DNA of 64,000 bases from the NCBI RefSeq assembly GCF_009363435.1, contig NZ_CP045354.1, positions 5,856,501 to 5,920,500 on the forward strand, in the 5' to 3' direction. Within the stretch, counting starts at the first letter, position 1. Every line of letters starts with the position of its first letter. Below are positions 26,255-35,650 of this stretch, piece after piece. The notes under the pieces were generated by a model. That model made no database searches, was not told the origin of the DNA, and worked only from the letters and a program-made list of their open reading frames with translations. This stretch comes from Labrenzia sp. THAF82. GTDB taxonomy: Bacteria; Pseudomonadota; Alphaproteobacteria; Rhizobiales; Stappiaceae. The position numbers were made by a program, and so were the translations under genes.

Positions 26255-26593
26255 CTAGTTGTTGTTTTCGCGCGGCTCAACGCAGACACTGACACCACAG
26301 TGCATCGTGTCCTTGGTCGGGACGGTCGTCGTCCTTACATTCTGCCCGGGAAAACACTGATTGCGGCTGGCGACATATCTGTCGAATTTGACCGGGCCGG
26401 ATTTCAGATTAATCGCGCCGAACCTGTTGATGAGGTCTGTTGTCTGCGCGCATGTGAGCTGCGTCGTATCCGGTTGCCGTCGTGTTTGTGCCTCTGTTGA
26501 AGATGCGGCCCACAAAGGCGCAAGCAACATGCTCACTCCTACAGCCAAAGACCCTGCACTTTTTTGGTGTTTTTTTGTATTTTTCCCGCGCAT
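26255..26593 (-). CDS. Small secreted Cys-containing protein, paralogue 1 of 3
   Basis: This 112-residue protein has a signal peptide (hydrophobic core LAVGVSMLLAPLWAA, cleavage near EAQ). The mature part contains LTCAQTTDLINRFGAINLKS, GPVKFDRYVASRNQC, PTKDTMHCGVSVC. The two adjacent downstream paralogues share the pattern LTCxQ...G(A/S)hxhxTGxxxFDxaVa...C...PTKDxxxCxVxxC, so four conserved cysteines probably form two disulfides. The function is unknown; such short periplasmic proteins are frequent in Rhizobiales-like genomes. Confidence 0.75.
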   Translation of the reverse strand: MRGKNTKKHQKSAGSLAVGVSMLLAPLWAASSTEAQTRRQPDTTQLTCAQTTDLINRFGAINLKSGPVKFDRYVASRNQCFPGQNVRTTTVPTKDTMHCGVSVCVEPRENNN

Positions 26594-26776
26594 TGCAAGG
26601 CCTTTCCTGATCTTTCAGGCAAATAATACTATTCAAATGAAAATGATTACCCGAGGTGGATCATCCCTTTTCATATTTGTGAAAAGGACAGGAAATGCAA
26701 TGCCGCTGTGGCATTGAGCAGTGGTTATAAAGTCAATTCGGCTTCGGGGTGCCGTTTTTGAACGGTGCTCAGCCCG

Positions 26777-27106
26777 TCACCTGTTGTCTCTGTTTTGAAA
26801 ACATCTGAAGCCGACGGCACATTTGGGATTGTCTTTTGTAGGTGCATATCTCGCTCGGAGCGAGTTTGACCGGGACTCGCAAAATCCGGCGTTCGCAACA
26901 AATTTATCGAAGGTGGTCGGACCGGTTGTCATGACGACACTGCCGCTATCCTTCACCAGAGACTGCGCCTGAAAACAGGTCAATTGGCGCGTATCCGGTC
27001 TTCCGGTCTGCGCCATTGCGGTGGCAGAAGTCTGCAGGATGAGAAAACCACTCACAAAACTCCCGATCGTCTTCATGACGCAAGATCTGTTGGCTTCAAA
27101 AGCCAT
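26777..27106 (-). CDS. Small secreted Cys-containing protein, paralogue 2 of 3
   Basis: This is a 109-residue member of the same family. The ATG at 27106 is chosen because AAGGAGG lies 5-6 bases upstream; this gives an extended n-region before the signal core IGSFVSGFLILQTSATAMA. The mature part has LTCFQAQSLVKDSGSVVMTT, GPTTFDKFVANAGFC, PTKDNPKCAVGFRC. Spacing to the third copy is only 30 bp, so these two are probably one transcript. Confidence 0.75.
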   Translation of the reverse strand: MAFEANRSCVMKTIGSFVSGFLILQTSATAMAQTGRPDTRQLTCFQAQSLVKDSGSVVMTTGPTTFDKFVANAGFCESRSNSLRARYAPTKDNPKCAVGFRCFQNRDNR

Positions 27107-27136
27107 CTTCCCTCCTTCAAATGCTGCAAACAGCGT

Positions 27137-27481
27137 CTATCGATTGAATTCAAACGGGCTGGCACTGTCGCAGCGCTGCACTGTGCACCGCCGTTTGTCC
27201 TTTGTCGGAATGTTGGCACGCACCAGGAATTCGCCCCGCTCACAGAAGTTCCGGTTGGAGACATATCGGTCGAACGTGTATTGACCGGTGCTCATGACAA
27301 CGGCCCCGCGCTGGTTGATCATTGACTGCGCCTGTGAACAGGTCATGGATGTCGACAAGGGCCTTCTTGATTGAGCCTCGGCGTCCAGAATTGTGGGTAG
27401 CAAAAGCGCCGTTCCAGCGATGGCAATCGCAAAACACTTTCCCGCAGCGGCGGCTGGAAACGAAACTGAAACTGGTCGCAT
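27137..27481 (-). CDS. Small secreted Cys-containing protein, paralogue 3 of 3
   Basis: This 114-residue protein starts at ATG 27481 (MRPVSVSFPAAAAGK), with a signal segment FAIAIAGTALLLPTILDA. The mature part has MTCSQAQSMINQRGAVVMST, GQYTFDRYVSNRNFC and PTKDKRRCTVQRC. It is the first gene of the leftward set of three. The three copies have diverged strongly outside the cysteines and the FDxxV and PTKD motifs, so the duplication is old. Confidence 0.75.
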   Translation of the reverse strand: MRPVSVSFPAAAAGKCFAIAIAGTALLLPTILDAEAQSRRPLSTSMTCSQAQSMINQRGAVVMSTGQYTFDRYVSNRNFCERGEFLVRANIPTKDKRRCTVQRCDSASPFEFNR

Positions 27482-27703
27482 CTCTAGAGTCCTGGTTGGT
27501 TTGTCCTCTTGATGAGATGGCGTCAGGCCTGTTGCTGTCAAGCTCCGCAAGAGTGCTTAGATGTCGCCCGATTTTAACACCAGAATCTGGTGCAGCCCGG
27601 GTGAGATCATTGGGAGGCCAGCAGCAAGAAGGTCCCGGCAGGCTTTCTCGTCTTTCAGAATCGGATATGCTTTGCTTTCCCTTTTCGCCGATTGGTATCC
27701 CGA

Positions 27704-28342
27704 ATGACAAATGCAGAACGAACTCCCGACTGGGATCGGTTGGGCGACCCTTATGCGTCAACCGAAGAAGAGCGGCTCGCCGCTCTGGTCGCAATCCTTC
27801 AAGCGATCCCGCATGTGATCGACATTCTTGCCGCGGTGCGCGATCTCAAGCTGCCGGACGCCTGGCTTGTTTCGGGAGGTATCTATCAAACCGTCTGGAA
27901 CGTCATGACGGGTCGTCCGGTCCTTCATGGCATCAAGGATTTCGACATCATCTATTTTGACGGCAGCGATCTTTCCTATGAAGCCGAAGATACCGTCATC
28001 AAAAGGGTCAACAGAGCCTTGCCGGACCTTGCTAACCTTCTGGAAGTCAGGAACCAGGCCCGGGTACATTTGTGGTACGAGCAACGGTTTGGTCGGCCTT
28101 ACCGGCCGCTTGATTGCGCGATGGACTCCCTGACAACCTATGCCGCACGCACGCACGCGGTTGCAGTCTGCATAAACGAAGACGGAACCCTGAAACCATA
28201 CGCTCCCTTTGGACTTGCCAATCTTTTCGGCATGCGTCTGGTGCCCAATTATGTGCAACCAAACGAAAAGACCTATGTTGAGAAAGCAGATCGCATGAAA
28301 GAGTTGTGGCCTGAGCTAACTGTCTTGCCTTGGACAGGGTGA
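27704..28342 (+). CDS. Nucleotidyltransferase-fold protein (DUF925 / NTP_transf_6)
   Basis: This 212-residue protein starts at ATG 27704. It contains WLVSGGIYQTVWN and GIKDFDIIYFDGSDLSYEAE, in which the GG and the D-x-D-like DFDIIYFD form a minimal nucleotidyltransferase active site. Family members (YitY-type) are widespread, but the substrate is not known. It stands alone, divergent from the small secreted-protein cluster. Confidence 0.82.
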   Translation: MTNAERTPDWDRLGDPYASTEEERLAALVAILQAIPHVIDILAAVRDLKLPDAWLVSGGIYQTVWNVMTGRPVLHGIKDFDIIYFDGSDLSYEAEDTVIKRVNRALPDLANLLEVRNQARVHLWYEQRFGRPYRPLDCAMDSLTTYAARTHAVAVCINEDGTLKPYAPFGLANLFGMRLVPNYVQPNEKTYVEKADRMKELWPELTVLPWTG

Positions 28343-28388
28343 GGGCAACCCGACCTCAAACTGCCAATCACCACTTGTCATCTTTCGT

Positions 28389-30245
28389 TCAACCGGCCTT
28401 GCGTGTTTCGTGCACAGCATCTGAAGCGCTAACATCGCTTGGTTGTGATGCTTGCCTGGTCAAAAGCCTTGCCCTTACAAGGCCGCGCACGGAATTGCCG
28501 ACGAACATCTCATCGGCCGTTTCCAGATCTGCCGGTCTAAGATCAGCTTCAAAGGCAAGGCCGCGTTCGAGGAGCCCTGCACGGAAAGTTCCCGGCAGCA
28601 GACCATGCCTCAGAGACGGTGTCATCAACCGGCCGCCCTTCTTGACAAACAGCGTGGTGTAGCTGCCCTCGGTCAGAAACCCCATTTCATTTTCAAACAG
28701 AACTTCCTGACAGCCTGTCTCTGCCTGATAACGCGTTCTGGTCTCGTCATAGAACGCGCGGTGCGTGGTTTTGTGATAGAGGAACCGATTGCTTGGATCG
28801 ATTGTCTCACTGGCCAATACAAGATTGAAGACGGTTTTCTCGTCTACCGGCGTCAAGTCGGTAGCAGTGACGGACAGGTCACCTTCTGCACTGAGCAGCA
28901 ACCGCACACGCATGGGCCCAGCATATCCTCTTGCACCTGCAGCAAGGCTGGATCTGATTTCCGCCTCGTCGAAGGGAAAGCCGAAATAATTTGCGGATTT
29001 CTCGAGGCGCTGCAGGTGACGCTCCAGCAACAAAAAGCCATCCGCAGGATCAAAAGCCAGTGTCTCCAACAATTCAAAGTCAGGGAGGTCTTCGCTCATG
29101 AACCTGAGTTTCAAGGCGCATTCATCATATTCCGGTGCAGCGCCGGACTCAAAAACAACACCGGACCCCGTTCCGGCCACGCCCGTTCCATCATCGCGCA
29201 GTTGAAGCGTTCGGATTGCGACGTTCAGCCGGAAATCACCACCGGGCTTCAGATATCCAATGGAGCCGGTGTAGACGCCCCGTGGACCAGACTCCAGATC
29301 ATCCGCGATCTGCATCGCGCTCAATTTGGGCGCCCCAGTGATGGAGCCACATGGAAAGAGACGGCTGATGATATCGCTAAAACCGACATCGGGCGGAACA
29401 CGCGCCTCGACTGTCGACGTCATCTGGTGAAGACTTAGGTAGCGTTCAACTTCGCACAGTTTCGTCACACGAACAGAGCCGGTCTCGGAAATGCGCGACA
29501 GATCGTTTCGCATCAGATCAACGATCATCGTGTTCTCGGACCGTTGTTTCGGATCTGAGGCCAACTCTTTGCCAATCCTCATGTCCTCGGAACCCGATCT
29601 GCCCCTTGGGGCGGTGCCCTTCATCGGTTTCGTGCGAAGACGAGTTCCACTCCGTTCAAGAAAAAGCTCCGGCGACAAGGACACCACCGTCCTGTCGTTC
29701 ATCCTGACAAGCGCAGCAAACTCGACAGGTTGTCTTCGCATGAGATCCAGGAACAGTCTTTCAGCACAGCCCTTGTGCGTGAACCGGGCACGCATCGTCA
29801 GATTGACCTGATAGATATCGCCTTGGGCCAGATGCTTCTGAGCACGCGAAAACGCCTCTTCGTATTGCGGCCGGCTCATGTCGAATTGCGGAGCTGTTGT
29901 CTCCGCCCCCTGCCCTGCAGCGATACCGGCAAGAAAGGCTCTGGCTTCATCAAGGCTCAGCTCGGAAGGGGCATCATAGAGTCCGAACCACATGAGCGGT
30001 TCACCAGTTTCGACAAATCGGTCCCGCAGCTTTTGTTCAAAGGCAAAACCAAGCTCATATGCCAGAAAACCAGCAGCATAGCTGCCGTCTTGCTGCGCGG
30101 TCTCGAGCCTCGACAAACAGTCGGGCACGTCTTCCAGACGCGTGCAGGAGACAACTTCAAAGGGCTTTTTGAACAAAAGCGCGGACTTCTGCTTGAGGAG
30201 ATCAACAAGCAGGATTGATCCTGGCTGCAACGCATTCGCTGACAT
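28389..30245 (-). CDS. pabB: Aminodeoxychorismate synthase component I fused to aminodeoxychorismate lyase (PabB-PabC)
   Basis: This 618-residue bifunctional enzyme makes p-aminobenzoate for folate. Residues 1 to about 380 are a chorismate-binding PabB domain. It has the active-site Lys in KPMKGTAPRG near 205, which marks ADC synthase rather than anthranilate synthase, plus ENTMIVDLMRNDLSRI and FPCGSITGAPK. Residues about 385-618 are a class IV PLP aminotransferase-fold PabC domain with the PLP lysine in FLYHKTTHRAFYDETR and NEMGFLTEGSYTTLFV. Ammonia would come from a PabA glutaminase, which is not in the window. Confidence 0.93.
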   Translation of the reverse strand: MSANALQPGSILLVDLLKQKSALLFKKPFEVVSCTRLEDVPDCLSRLETAQQDGSYAAGFLAYELGFAFEQKLRDRFVETGEPLMWFGLYDAPSELSLDEARAFLAGIAAGQGAETTAPQFDMSRPQYEEAFSRAQKHLAQGDIYQVNLTMRARFTHKGCAERLFLDLMRRQPVEFAALVRMNDRTVVSLSPELFLERSGTRLRTKPMKGTAPRGRSGSEDMRIGKELASDPKQRSENTMIVDLMRNDLSRISETGSVRVTKLCEVERYLSLHQMTSTVEARVPPDVGFSDIISRLFPCGSITGAPKLSAMQIADDLESGPRGVYTGSIGYLKPGGDFRLNVAIRTLQLRDDGTGVAGTGSGVVFESGAAPEYDECALKLRFMSEDLPDFELLETLAFDPADGFLLLERHLQRLEKSANYFGFPFDEAEIRSSLAAGARGYAGPMRVRLLLSAEGDLSVTATDLTPVDEKTVFNLVLASETIDPSNRFLYHKTTHRAFYDETRTRYQAETGCQEVLFENEMGFLTEGSYTTLFVKKGGRLMTPSLRHGLLPGTFRAGLLERGLAFEADLRPADLETADEMFVGNSVRGLVRARLLTRQASQPSDVSASDAVHETRKAG

Positions 30246-30383
30246 CTGGATGGGCCGGTTCTGGAACTGCTCAAGACACTTGAGACAAGTGTGTCACGCA
30301 TTTTGGGCGCGAATGTCTCATAAGAAGCGGCTCATGACATCCAAGCGTCATCCGGTCAAGGTTTGAGGCTTCCAGACCCCAAA

Positions 30384-30415
30384 CAAAAAAAGACCGGCTG
30401 GTCACCAGCCGGTCT
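30384..30415 (-). terminator. Rho-independent terminator of the chemoreceptor operon
   Basis: A perfect inverted repeat AGACCGGCTGG/CCAGCCGGTCT has a 3-base loop and is followed on the minus strand by seven T residues. It lies 30 bp after the chemoreceptor stop. Confidence 0.92.
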
Positions 30416-30443
30416 CTTGTTTCATCGTTTTATCCTCGCAGCA

Positions 30444-31934
30444 TCAGGCTGCGGCGACATCCTTCAGGAAACTGTCGATCGCCCGGCGCATATCCTCTGT
30501 TTCCGTTTCAAGAACATCGGCTGAACCTGTCAGAGACGATGCGGATTGGCCTGTGCGTTCAACCGCTTCCCGTACGCCGCCGATATTTGTCGCAACACGG
30601 CCTGTTCCATCGGCTGCTTCGGCAACGTTTCTGGAAATCTCAGCTGTTGCGGAACCCTGTTGGTCAACCGCGGAGGCAATGGCAGCAGTATAGCTGTTGA
30701 CTTCGTCCATGGTCGCCGCAATGACTCCAATGGAATTGACGGCATCTTTCGTCTCGGCCTGAATGGCTGCGATCTGAGAACCGATCTCTTCCGTTGCTTT
30801 GGATGTCTGGGTTGCCAGCTCTTTCACTTCAGAGGCAACAACCGCAAATCCTTTACCTGCTTCACCAGCGCGTGCTGCCTCGATTGTGGCATTGAGCGCC
30901 AGGAGATTGGTTTGCTCTGCAATCGCCTGGATCAAGGTGACAACCTCACCAATTCGGTTGGCGGCTTCCGCCAGCCCGGCAACTTTCTGGTTGCTGGTCT
31001 GTGCGTTTTCCGTCGCCTGGTGGACGATTTCAGTGGTCTGCTCAACCTGACGGGTAATCTCGGAAATCGAAGATGAGAGCTCTTCGGCGGCAGAGGCGAC
31101 CATCTGAACGTTCGAGGACGCGGTTTCAGAGGCATCGGACACGGAGGAGGCGCGTTCCGTCGTGTCTTCTGCAACAACCCCAAGCTCTTCAGCAGAGCCG
31201 CGCATGTCGCGCACTCTTTCGCCGACATTGTTCAGTGCACCTGAGATTTCGTCCCGGAAGGCATCGATGCGCTGACTGACTGCCTCGCGGCGATGGTGCT
31301 CCATCTCGTCATGTTCGCTTGTCTGCTGTTGCAGCAACTCAGCTTCCGAACGCGCGGTTTCCGCTTCATGGCGCGCCTGATCAGAAGCCTGGAAGGCTTT
31401 GGCAAGGCTGTCGGCCATCCACCACAGGACGGCAACTTCAGCGACAACAATCGTCGCGTGGAAAACCACGCGGGCAAAATCAGCCCCATTCGGGAAGACC
31501 GCCCACGGCATGGCAAAGTTCAGCACAAGGTGGTGCACGGCAACGACGCCGGCATAGGCGACCAGCGCACGCCAATCCACCCAGCAGGCCAGCATGGCCA
31601 GAACCGCGAAGAAGTACATATGACCGTCGAGCTGATAGGACACCTCACCGGCAGGCGTCGCAAGAGCGGCGACGAACAAGGCGACGAGGCCCGCAAGGGA
31701 CATGGATGTTGCCAGGCGTGTTTCAACGCCCGCCCCAAACTTGACCCAGGACGCGGTTGCCGCAAGACCAAGAAGAACCGCAGCACCACCGACCGCCGTC
31801 ATTGAAACAAATCCGTTCCACCAGGCCGTCCCCACGACCAGCAGCACGTTGAACCAGGTAAAATAGACCGCAATCCGGGCAAAACTGTCCCGGAAGGCGT
31901 CCAGGCCCGAAGCTGGGCTTGCCGTATCAGTCAT
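30444..31934 (-). CDS. Methyl-accepting chemotaxis protein with multi-TM sensor and no HAMP
   Basis: This 496-residue chemoreceptor has an N-terminal part (about 18-195) with roughly six transmembrane helices in place of a periplasmic ligand domain. It includes the segment VVAVHHLVLNFAMPWAVFPN, with paired histidines, then a later FHATIVVAE. A coiled coil (about 200-235) leads directly to the signalling domain, whose tip is AIAEQTNLLALNATIEAARA followed by GEAGKGFAVVASEVK. It ends in DVAAA without a CheR-binding pentapeptide. The start at 31934 has GGGAGC upstream and overlaps the preceding gene by 4 bp. Confidence 0.92.
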   Translation of the reverse strand: MTDTASPASGLDAFRDSFARIAVYFTWFNVLLVVGTAWWNGFVSMTAVGGAAVLLGLAATASWVKFGAGVETRLATSMSLAGLVALFVAALATPAGEVSYQLDGHMYFFAVLAMLACWVDWRALVAYAGVVAVHHLVLNFAMPWAVFPNGADFARVVFHATIVVAEVAVLWWMADSLAKAFQASDQARHEAETARSEAELLQQQTSEHDEMEHHRREAVSQRIDAFRDEISGALNNVGERVRDMRGSAEELGVVAEDTTERASSVSDASETASSNVQMVASAAEELSSSISEITRQVEQTTEIVHQATENAQTSNQKVAGLAEAANRIGEVVTLIQAIAEQTNLLALNATIEAARAGEAGKGFAVVASEVKELATQTSKATEEIGSQIAAIQAETKDAVNSIGVIAATMDEVNSYTAAIASAVDQQGSATAEISRNVAEAADGTGRVATNIGGVREAVERTGQSASSLTGSADVLETETEDMRRAIDSFLKDVAAA

Positions 31935-32254
31935 GTTGAGCTCCCCAATGAAATTGCACTCCAGCGGGCGCATGCCTGCGCCACCAACGAGGAGGCAACG
32001 AAACCGGCGCCAGACTTGTAAAGCCTGGCGACATCGTCTGAATTTCTGACTTCCGTGAGAGCGATCCAGGTTGAATCGTTTACAAAGATCACTTGACCGT
32101 CAGATTGTGCAATGACCTCAAGAGCGTTTTCACCCCAAGGCTTTGCAAAGACGGCAACCAAACCCTGGCTGCCGGGTATCAATGACCCGATGACCACAAT
32201 CGTGCTGCAAAGCAGGAAATAAACGGCCGCAAAAACTTTTGCGGATTTAGACAT
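31931..32254 (-). CDS. Small membrane-anchored protein coupled to the chemoreceptor
   Basis: This 107-residue protein starts MSKSAKVFAAVYFLLCSTIV. An N-terminal transmembrane helix (about 7-28) is followed by a periplasmic domain with VAVFAKPWGENALEVIAQSD and FVNDSTWIALTE. I do not recognise the family. Its stop overlaps the chemoreceptor start (ATGA), so the two proteins are made together, and it may help sense or anchor the receptor signal. That role is an inference from coupling only. Confidence 0.75.
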   Translation of the reverse strand: MSKSAKVFAAVYFLLCSTIVVIGSLIPGSQGLVAVFAKPWGENALEVIAQSDGQVIFVNDSTWIALTEVRNSDDVARLYKSGAGFVASSLVAQACARWSAISLGSST

Positions 32255-32505
32255 GAACCTTACCCTCAACGCGGAAGCGCTATGAGTGAACTCTGGCCAT
32301 GTAACTTTAATAAAATCTGAAATTAAAAGAGGTTGTCGGCAATTCTATGCAACCTGACAGTCGAAAACCGAATTACACGCGGAAGGCGCTGTATTCGCGC
32401 CTAATAGTCTCGTCAAAAATACTTAGATCAGACAAGACAACAACATAACACCCCGGAGCCGTTTCCAGCACCGGGATGAAGCCGCCTATTGTCAAAGACC
32501 CGTTA

Positions 32506-33159
32506 TCAAAGACCCGTCGGGCACGAAACGCCCGTCCCGCCAATGCCGCAATAGCCGGCTGGATTTTTCGCCAGATATTGCTGGTGATAGTCCTCTGCGA
32601 AATAGAATTCGTCGAGCTGCCGGATTTCGGTTGTGATCGATGCCATATGGCTTCCAGCTTTCAATGCCGACTGGTAGGTGTCTCTGGACTGTTCGGCCAG
32701 TGCAAGGTCTTCTTCGGAGCCCACATAGATCGCCGAACGGTACTGGGTGCCGGTATCGTTGCCCTGACGCATTCCCTGCGTCGGGTCGTGGTTTTCCCAA
32801 AACACTTTCAGGAGATCGGAGAGACTGGTCTGATCCGGATCGTAGACAACAAGAACGGCCTCGGTGTGACCCGTCCTCCCGGTACAGGTTTCATGATAGG
32901 TCGGGTTGGGCGTATGACCGCCCGCATATCCAACGGCGGTTACATGGACGCCCGGGAGCTGCCAGAACAAGCGCTCGGCACCCCAGAAGCACCCCATGCC
33001 AAACAGCACAGTTTTGAAAGTTTCAGGATAAGGCCCCTGAAGCGAGCGACCGTTCACGAAATGGGCCTCACCTGGCACAATTGCGTCCGACCGGCCCGGC
33101 AATGCTTCATCGTGTGCGGGAAGTGAAAATTTCTTACTCAACATCGTCATGAAGGACAT
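32506..33159 (-). CDS. msrA: Peptide methionine-S-sulfoxide reductase MsrA
   Basis: This 217-residue enzyme reduces methionine-S-sulfoxide in proteins. The catalytic cysteine is in GCFWGAE near residue 56. The resolving cysteines are in the C-terminal GYCGIGGTGVSCP. YHETCTGRTGHTEAV and QGNDTGTQYRSAIY are family signatures. I start at 33159 (MSFMTMLSKKFSLP), which is the usual alphaproteobacterial N-terminus; the frame continues upstream to 33213 without family match. Electrons come from thioredoxin. Confidence 0.95.
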   Translation of the reverse strand: MSFMTMLSKKFSLPAHDEALPGRSDAIVPGEAHFVNGRSLQGPYPETFKTVLFGMGCFWGAERLFWQLPGVHVTAVGYAGGHTPNPTYHETCTGRTGHTEAVLVVYDPDQTSLSDLLKVFWENHDPTQGMRQGNDTGTQYRSAIYVGSEEDLALAEQSRDTYQSALKAGSHMASITTEIRQLDEFYFAEDYHQQYLAKNPAGYCGIGGTGVSCPTGL

Positions 33160-33291
33160 GGCACTCTCCTGCGCTGAGCCGTCTCCGGTCCAGCCGGGAC
33201 GGCTCAATTCCAATCGCGTTCATCTTCATGAATGTGGAGCAGTTATGTCCATATTCCAAGGGCCTGTTGAGACACCGGCCCGAGACAGCCT

Positions 33292-33618
33292 TTATGCGAA
33301 TTGAACGGTTTGCCTGCGGCGACGTGCGCCAATCCAAAGAAACAGCAAACCAAGTGGTGCAAAGAACGCCCAGACCGGCCAGGTCAACACGGTCAGAATG
33401 CCCGGATCCCAAAGGGCCGGATGGATATGCCGCTCAATAGCGGGCTGCAGAATAGGGAAGCTGTCTGGAAAGAGATCAAAAAGAAGTTTTCCAAGTGGTT
33501 GCAGTTCCACCTGTGACAAGGCAATGGAACTGCTGGCATCGGAAATACCGGCGACAATCGCAATCGCAATACAAGCGTATCCCAAAACGCGGAATAAAAA
33601 CTTAAAAACACTCGTCAT
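33292..33618 (-). CDS. Conserved small membrane protein
   Basis: This 108-residue protein has two transmembrane helices, at about 7-27 and 73-97, and a basic C-terminus (GARRRRQTVQFA). The intervening loop has PLGKLLFDLFPDSFPILQP and an RHIHPALWDPG segment. The domain architecture is that of an uncharacterised alphaproteobacterial membrane family. No function can be assigned. Confidence 0.7.
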   Translation of the reverse strand: MTSVFKFLFRVLGYACIAIAIVAGISDASSSIALSQVELQPLGKLLFDLFPDSFPILQPAIERHIHPALWDPGILTVLTWPVWAFFAPLGLLFLWIGARRRRQTVQFA

Positions 33619-34058
33619 GGATATTCTTTCGGCTCTGTCGGTCTAAGCTAGTTAATACTCTCCATGGAGTGCTTTGAAAAAACGCACTCTCTGCTCTCGG
33701 AGTATTCCTTAGATAAATAAGCGACAAAATTTGCACAAGAATTGATATGCAACACATTCTTGTGAGATTTTTGCGACCCGGTCACGAATTTTGCTGCAAT
33801 TCACCGGCAAACAGCAGCGGAAGCCTGATGTATGCAGCAAATCTGTCGACGCAGTTTCAGGCCCAAACATGCTCCAGATCTGATTTGGCCGTTCGCATTT
33901 TCTGGCGCAAACAGGATCCATGTGGCTGCCTTTGAAGGCCCTTGATTGCCACAGAATCCACAAGCCACAGAGTTCTCAAAAAAAACTCCTGCAAGCGCTT
34001 GCGCAATAACACGTCATGAGTATATTGCGCCCACTCCAAGCGGCTACCGCTTGCGAAC
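33619..34058. other. Intergenic region upstream of tRNA-Ser
   Basis: These 440 bp hold no convincing gene. The short frames here lack start context and family resemblance. The tRNA promoter should lie in the last 100 bp; a short inverted repeat AAGCGGCTACCGCTT occurs near 34039-34053, directly before the tRNA. Confidence 0.5.
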
Positions 34059-34148
<90 letters not shown>

Positions 34149-34192
34149 TTTCATTTTCATCGCCTCCAATCGCATCTAACGCCTTGAAAGGG

Positions 34193-35650
34193 CTATTTTT
34201 TTGCGATTCGAAAACCCTGATTTCGCACATATGGCAAAGGCTCTGCAAAGACCAGTTTGAGCAGGGTCTTGCGGTGTATTTGATTGTTAGAATCCCAAAG
34301 TTTCCAAGGGTTAGCGAGGAAATTCATAGCGGCTCGAAAATTCGCATCGAAGTCTTTGTCGCGATCAGGCTTTTTGGCCAGATTCTCGGCAAGAAGAGCC
34401 TTCTCAGTTTCGAGCTGTTCAAGCTGCGCTTCATAGTTCCTGATCAGACTTTCGCTCGTTGTTTCAATCAGGCGGTCTGTGAGCCAGCTGATCTTTGCAG
34501 AAACACCCGTCAGCGCTTTCCTCTGCTCAGCGCGCTTTGCCTCAAACTCTGCATTTCGTGAATTCCAGATCGTCCTGAACATCACTGCAATGGTGGACAT
34601 GATACCCGAGCGCGGGCGCATGGATTGAACGAGAGACTCGAACTCGCCTTCGATCTGATCCTTACGAATGGATTTGCGGCGCTCATCGCAGTCCTTGTTG
34701 AAGCACTCATAGTAAGGATAACGTTTGTTTCGCCCTTTAGCGTAGTAAGCCGTGAGAGACCTGCCGCAACATCCGCATGTGACAAACCCCTTCAACGGAA
34801 ATTCGTTTTCATGGTCGGCTTTACCACGAACGATTGCACCTTCATTCAGGCGGTCTTGAATGCGCTGAAACGTCTCCCAAGAAATCAAAGGCTCGTGTTT
34901 TCCCTTGGTGAGCGGGACATTCCATGGCTTGTATTCGTAGTAGCCCGCATAAATCTTGTTGGTCAGAAGGTTGGCAATGCGTTGCGGATGAATTTCGCCA
35001 TTGCAATCTCGTGCAAAGATCGGATGGGGTTCCAAGAAGCGCTTCACATCGGCCTGCGTTTCGAAGCGGCCTGTGGCAAAGCCTTCAAGCGCCTCCTGAA
35101 TGAGAGAGGCGTCAGGTTTATCGCGGACGACGAATATGCCGCTATGACCTTTGACGCGGTCATAGCGAAGTCCTGTTGGAACCCAGAATGTGAAGTAGCC
35201 ATTCAAGAGCTGCGCTTTCATGCGGTTGACGACTTGCTCTCCGTTTTTCTGACGCTGATGCTGCGAGACAGATGCCAGCATGTTTTCGACAAGCTGGCTG
35301 TCGCTGTCATCACCAAACTCAATCGAAGGGCTTTCGAGTTTTGCCCCTACTGAACCGATGGCTGTACGCAGTTTCCAATGCGCTTCGATGCCTCTGGCGA
35401 TGCGAGAGATGTCATCAATCAGAACGACAGGCTCTTGGCCCCTGTTTTTGCGCAACCATGTGAGCATGGCCTTGATTGCAGGGCGGTCAACAATGCCGCC
35501 GGACACGCCTTCATCACGAAAGACTTCTGCCACCTCATGGCCTTTGTAGGCTGCAAATTCGCGGCAGCGCTGCTCCTGAGAGGCGAGACCATCGCCCTTT
35601 TTCAATTGCGCTTTGCTCGATACGCGTGTGTAGATGACAGCAATGGTCAT
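34193..35650 (-). CDS. Large serine recombinase (site-specific integrase)
   Basis: This is a 485-residue recombinase. The resolvase-type catalytic domain (about 1-145) starts MTIAVIYTRVSSKAQ, with nucleophile Ser11 and the catalytic arginines in DDISRIARG and QRQKNGEQ context. The Recombinase domain (about 160-270) contains ANLLTNKIYAGYYEYKPWN. A zinc ribbon (CGCCG...CFNKDC, about 300-335) and a coiled coil (about 375-435) follow. Enzymes of this size integrate and excise mobile elements at att sites. It overlaps the upstream small gene by 4 bp and its 3' end abuts tRNA-Ser, so an att site is likely at 34.1-34.2 kb. Confidence 0.92.
   Translation of the reverse strand: MTIAVIYTRVSSKAQLKKGDGLASQEQRCREFAAYKGHEVAEVFRDEGVSGGIVDRPAIKAMLTWLRKNRGQEPVVLIDDISRIARGIEAHWKLRTAIGSVGAKLESPSIEFGDDSDSQLVENMLASVSQHQRQKNGEQVVNRMKAQLLNGYFTFWVPTGLRYDRVKGHSGIFVVRDKPDASLIQEALEGFATGRFETQADVKRFLEPHPIFARDCNGEIHPQRIANLLTNKIYAGYYEYKPWNVPLTKGKHEPLISWETFQRIQDRLNEGAIVRGKADHENEFPLKGFVTCGCCGRSLTAYYAKGRNKRYPYYECFNKDCDERRKSIRKDQIEGEFESLVQSMRPRSGIMSTIAVMFRTIWNSRNAEFEAKRAEQRKALTGVSAKISWLTDRLIETTSESLIRNYEAQLEQLETEKALLAENLAKKPDRDKDFDANFRAAMNFLANPWKLWDSNNQIHRKTLLKLVFAEPLPYVRNQGFRIAKK

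Noticed and set aside
28452..29438. 328-codon plus-strand open frame
   Set aside because: It is a shadow of the PabB-PabC gene, whose motifs are clear on the other strand.
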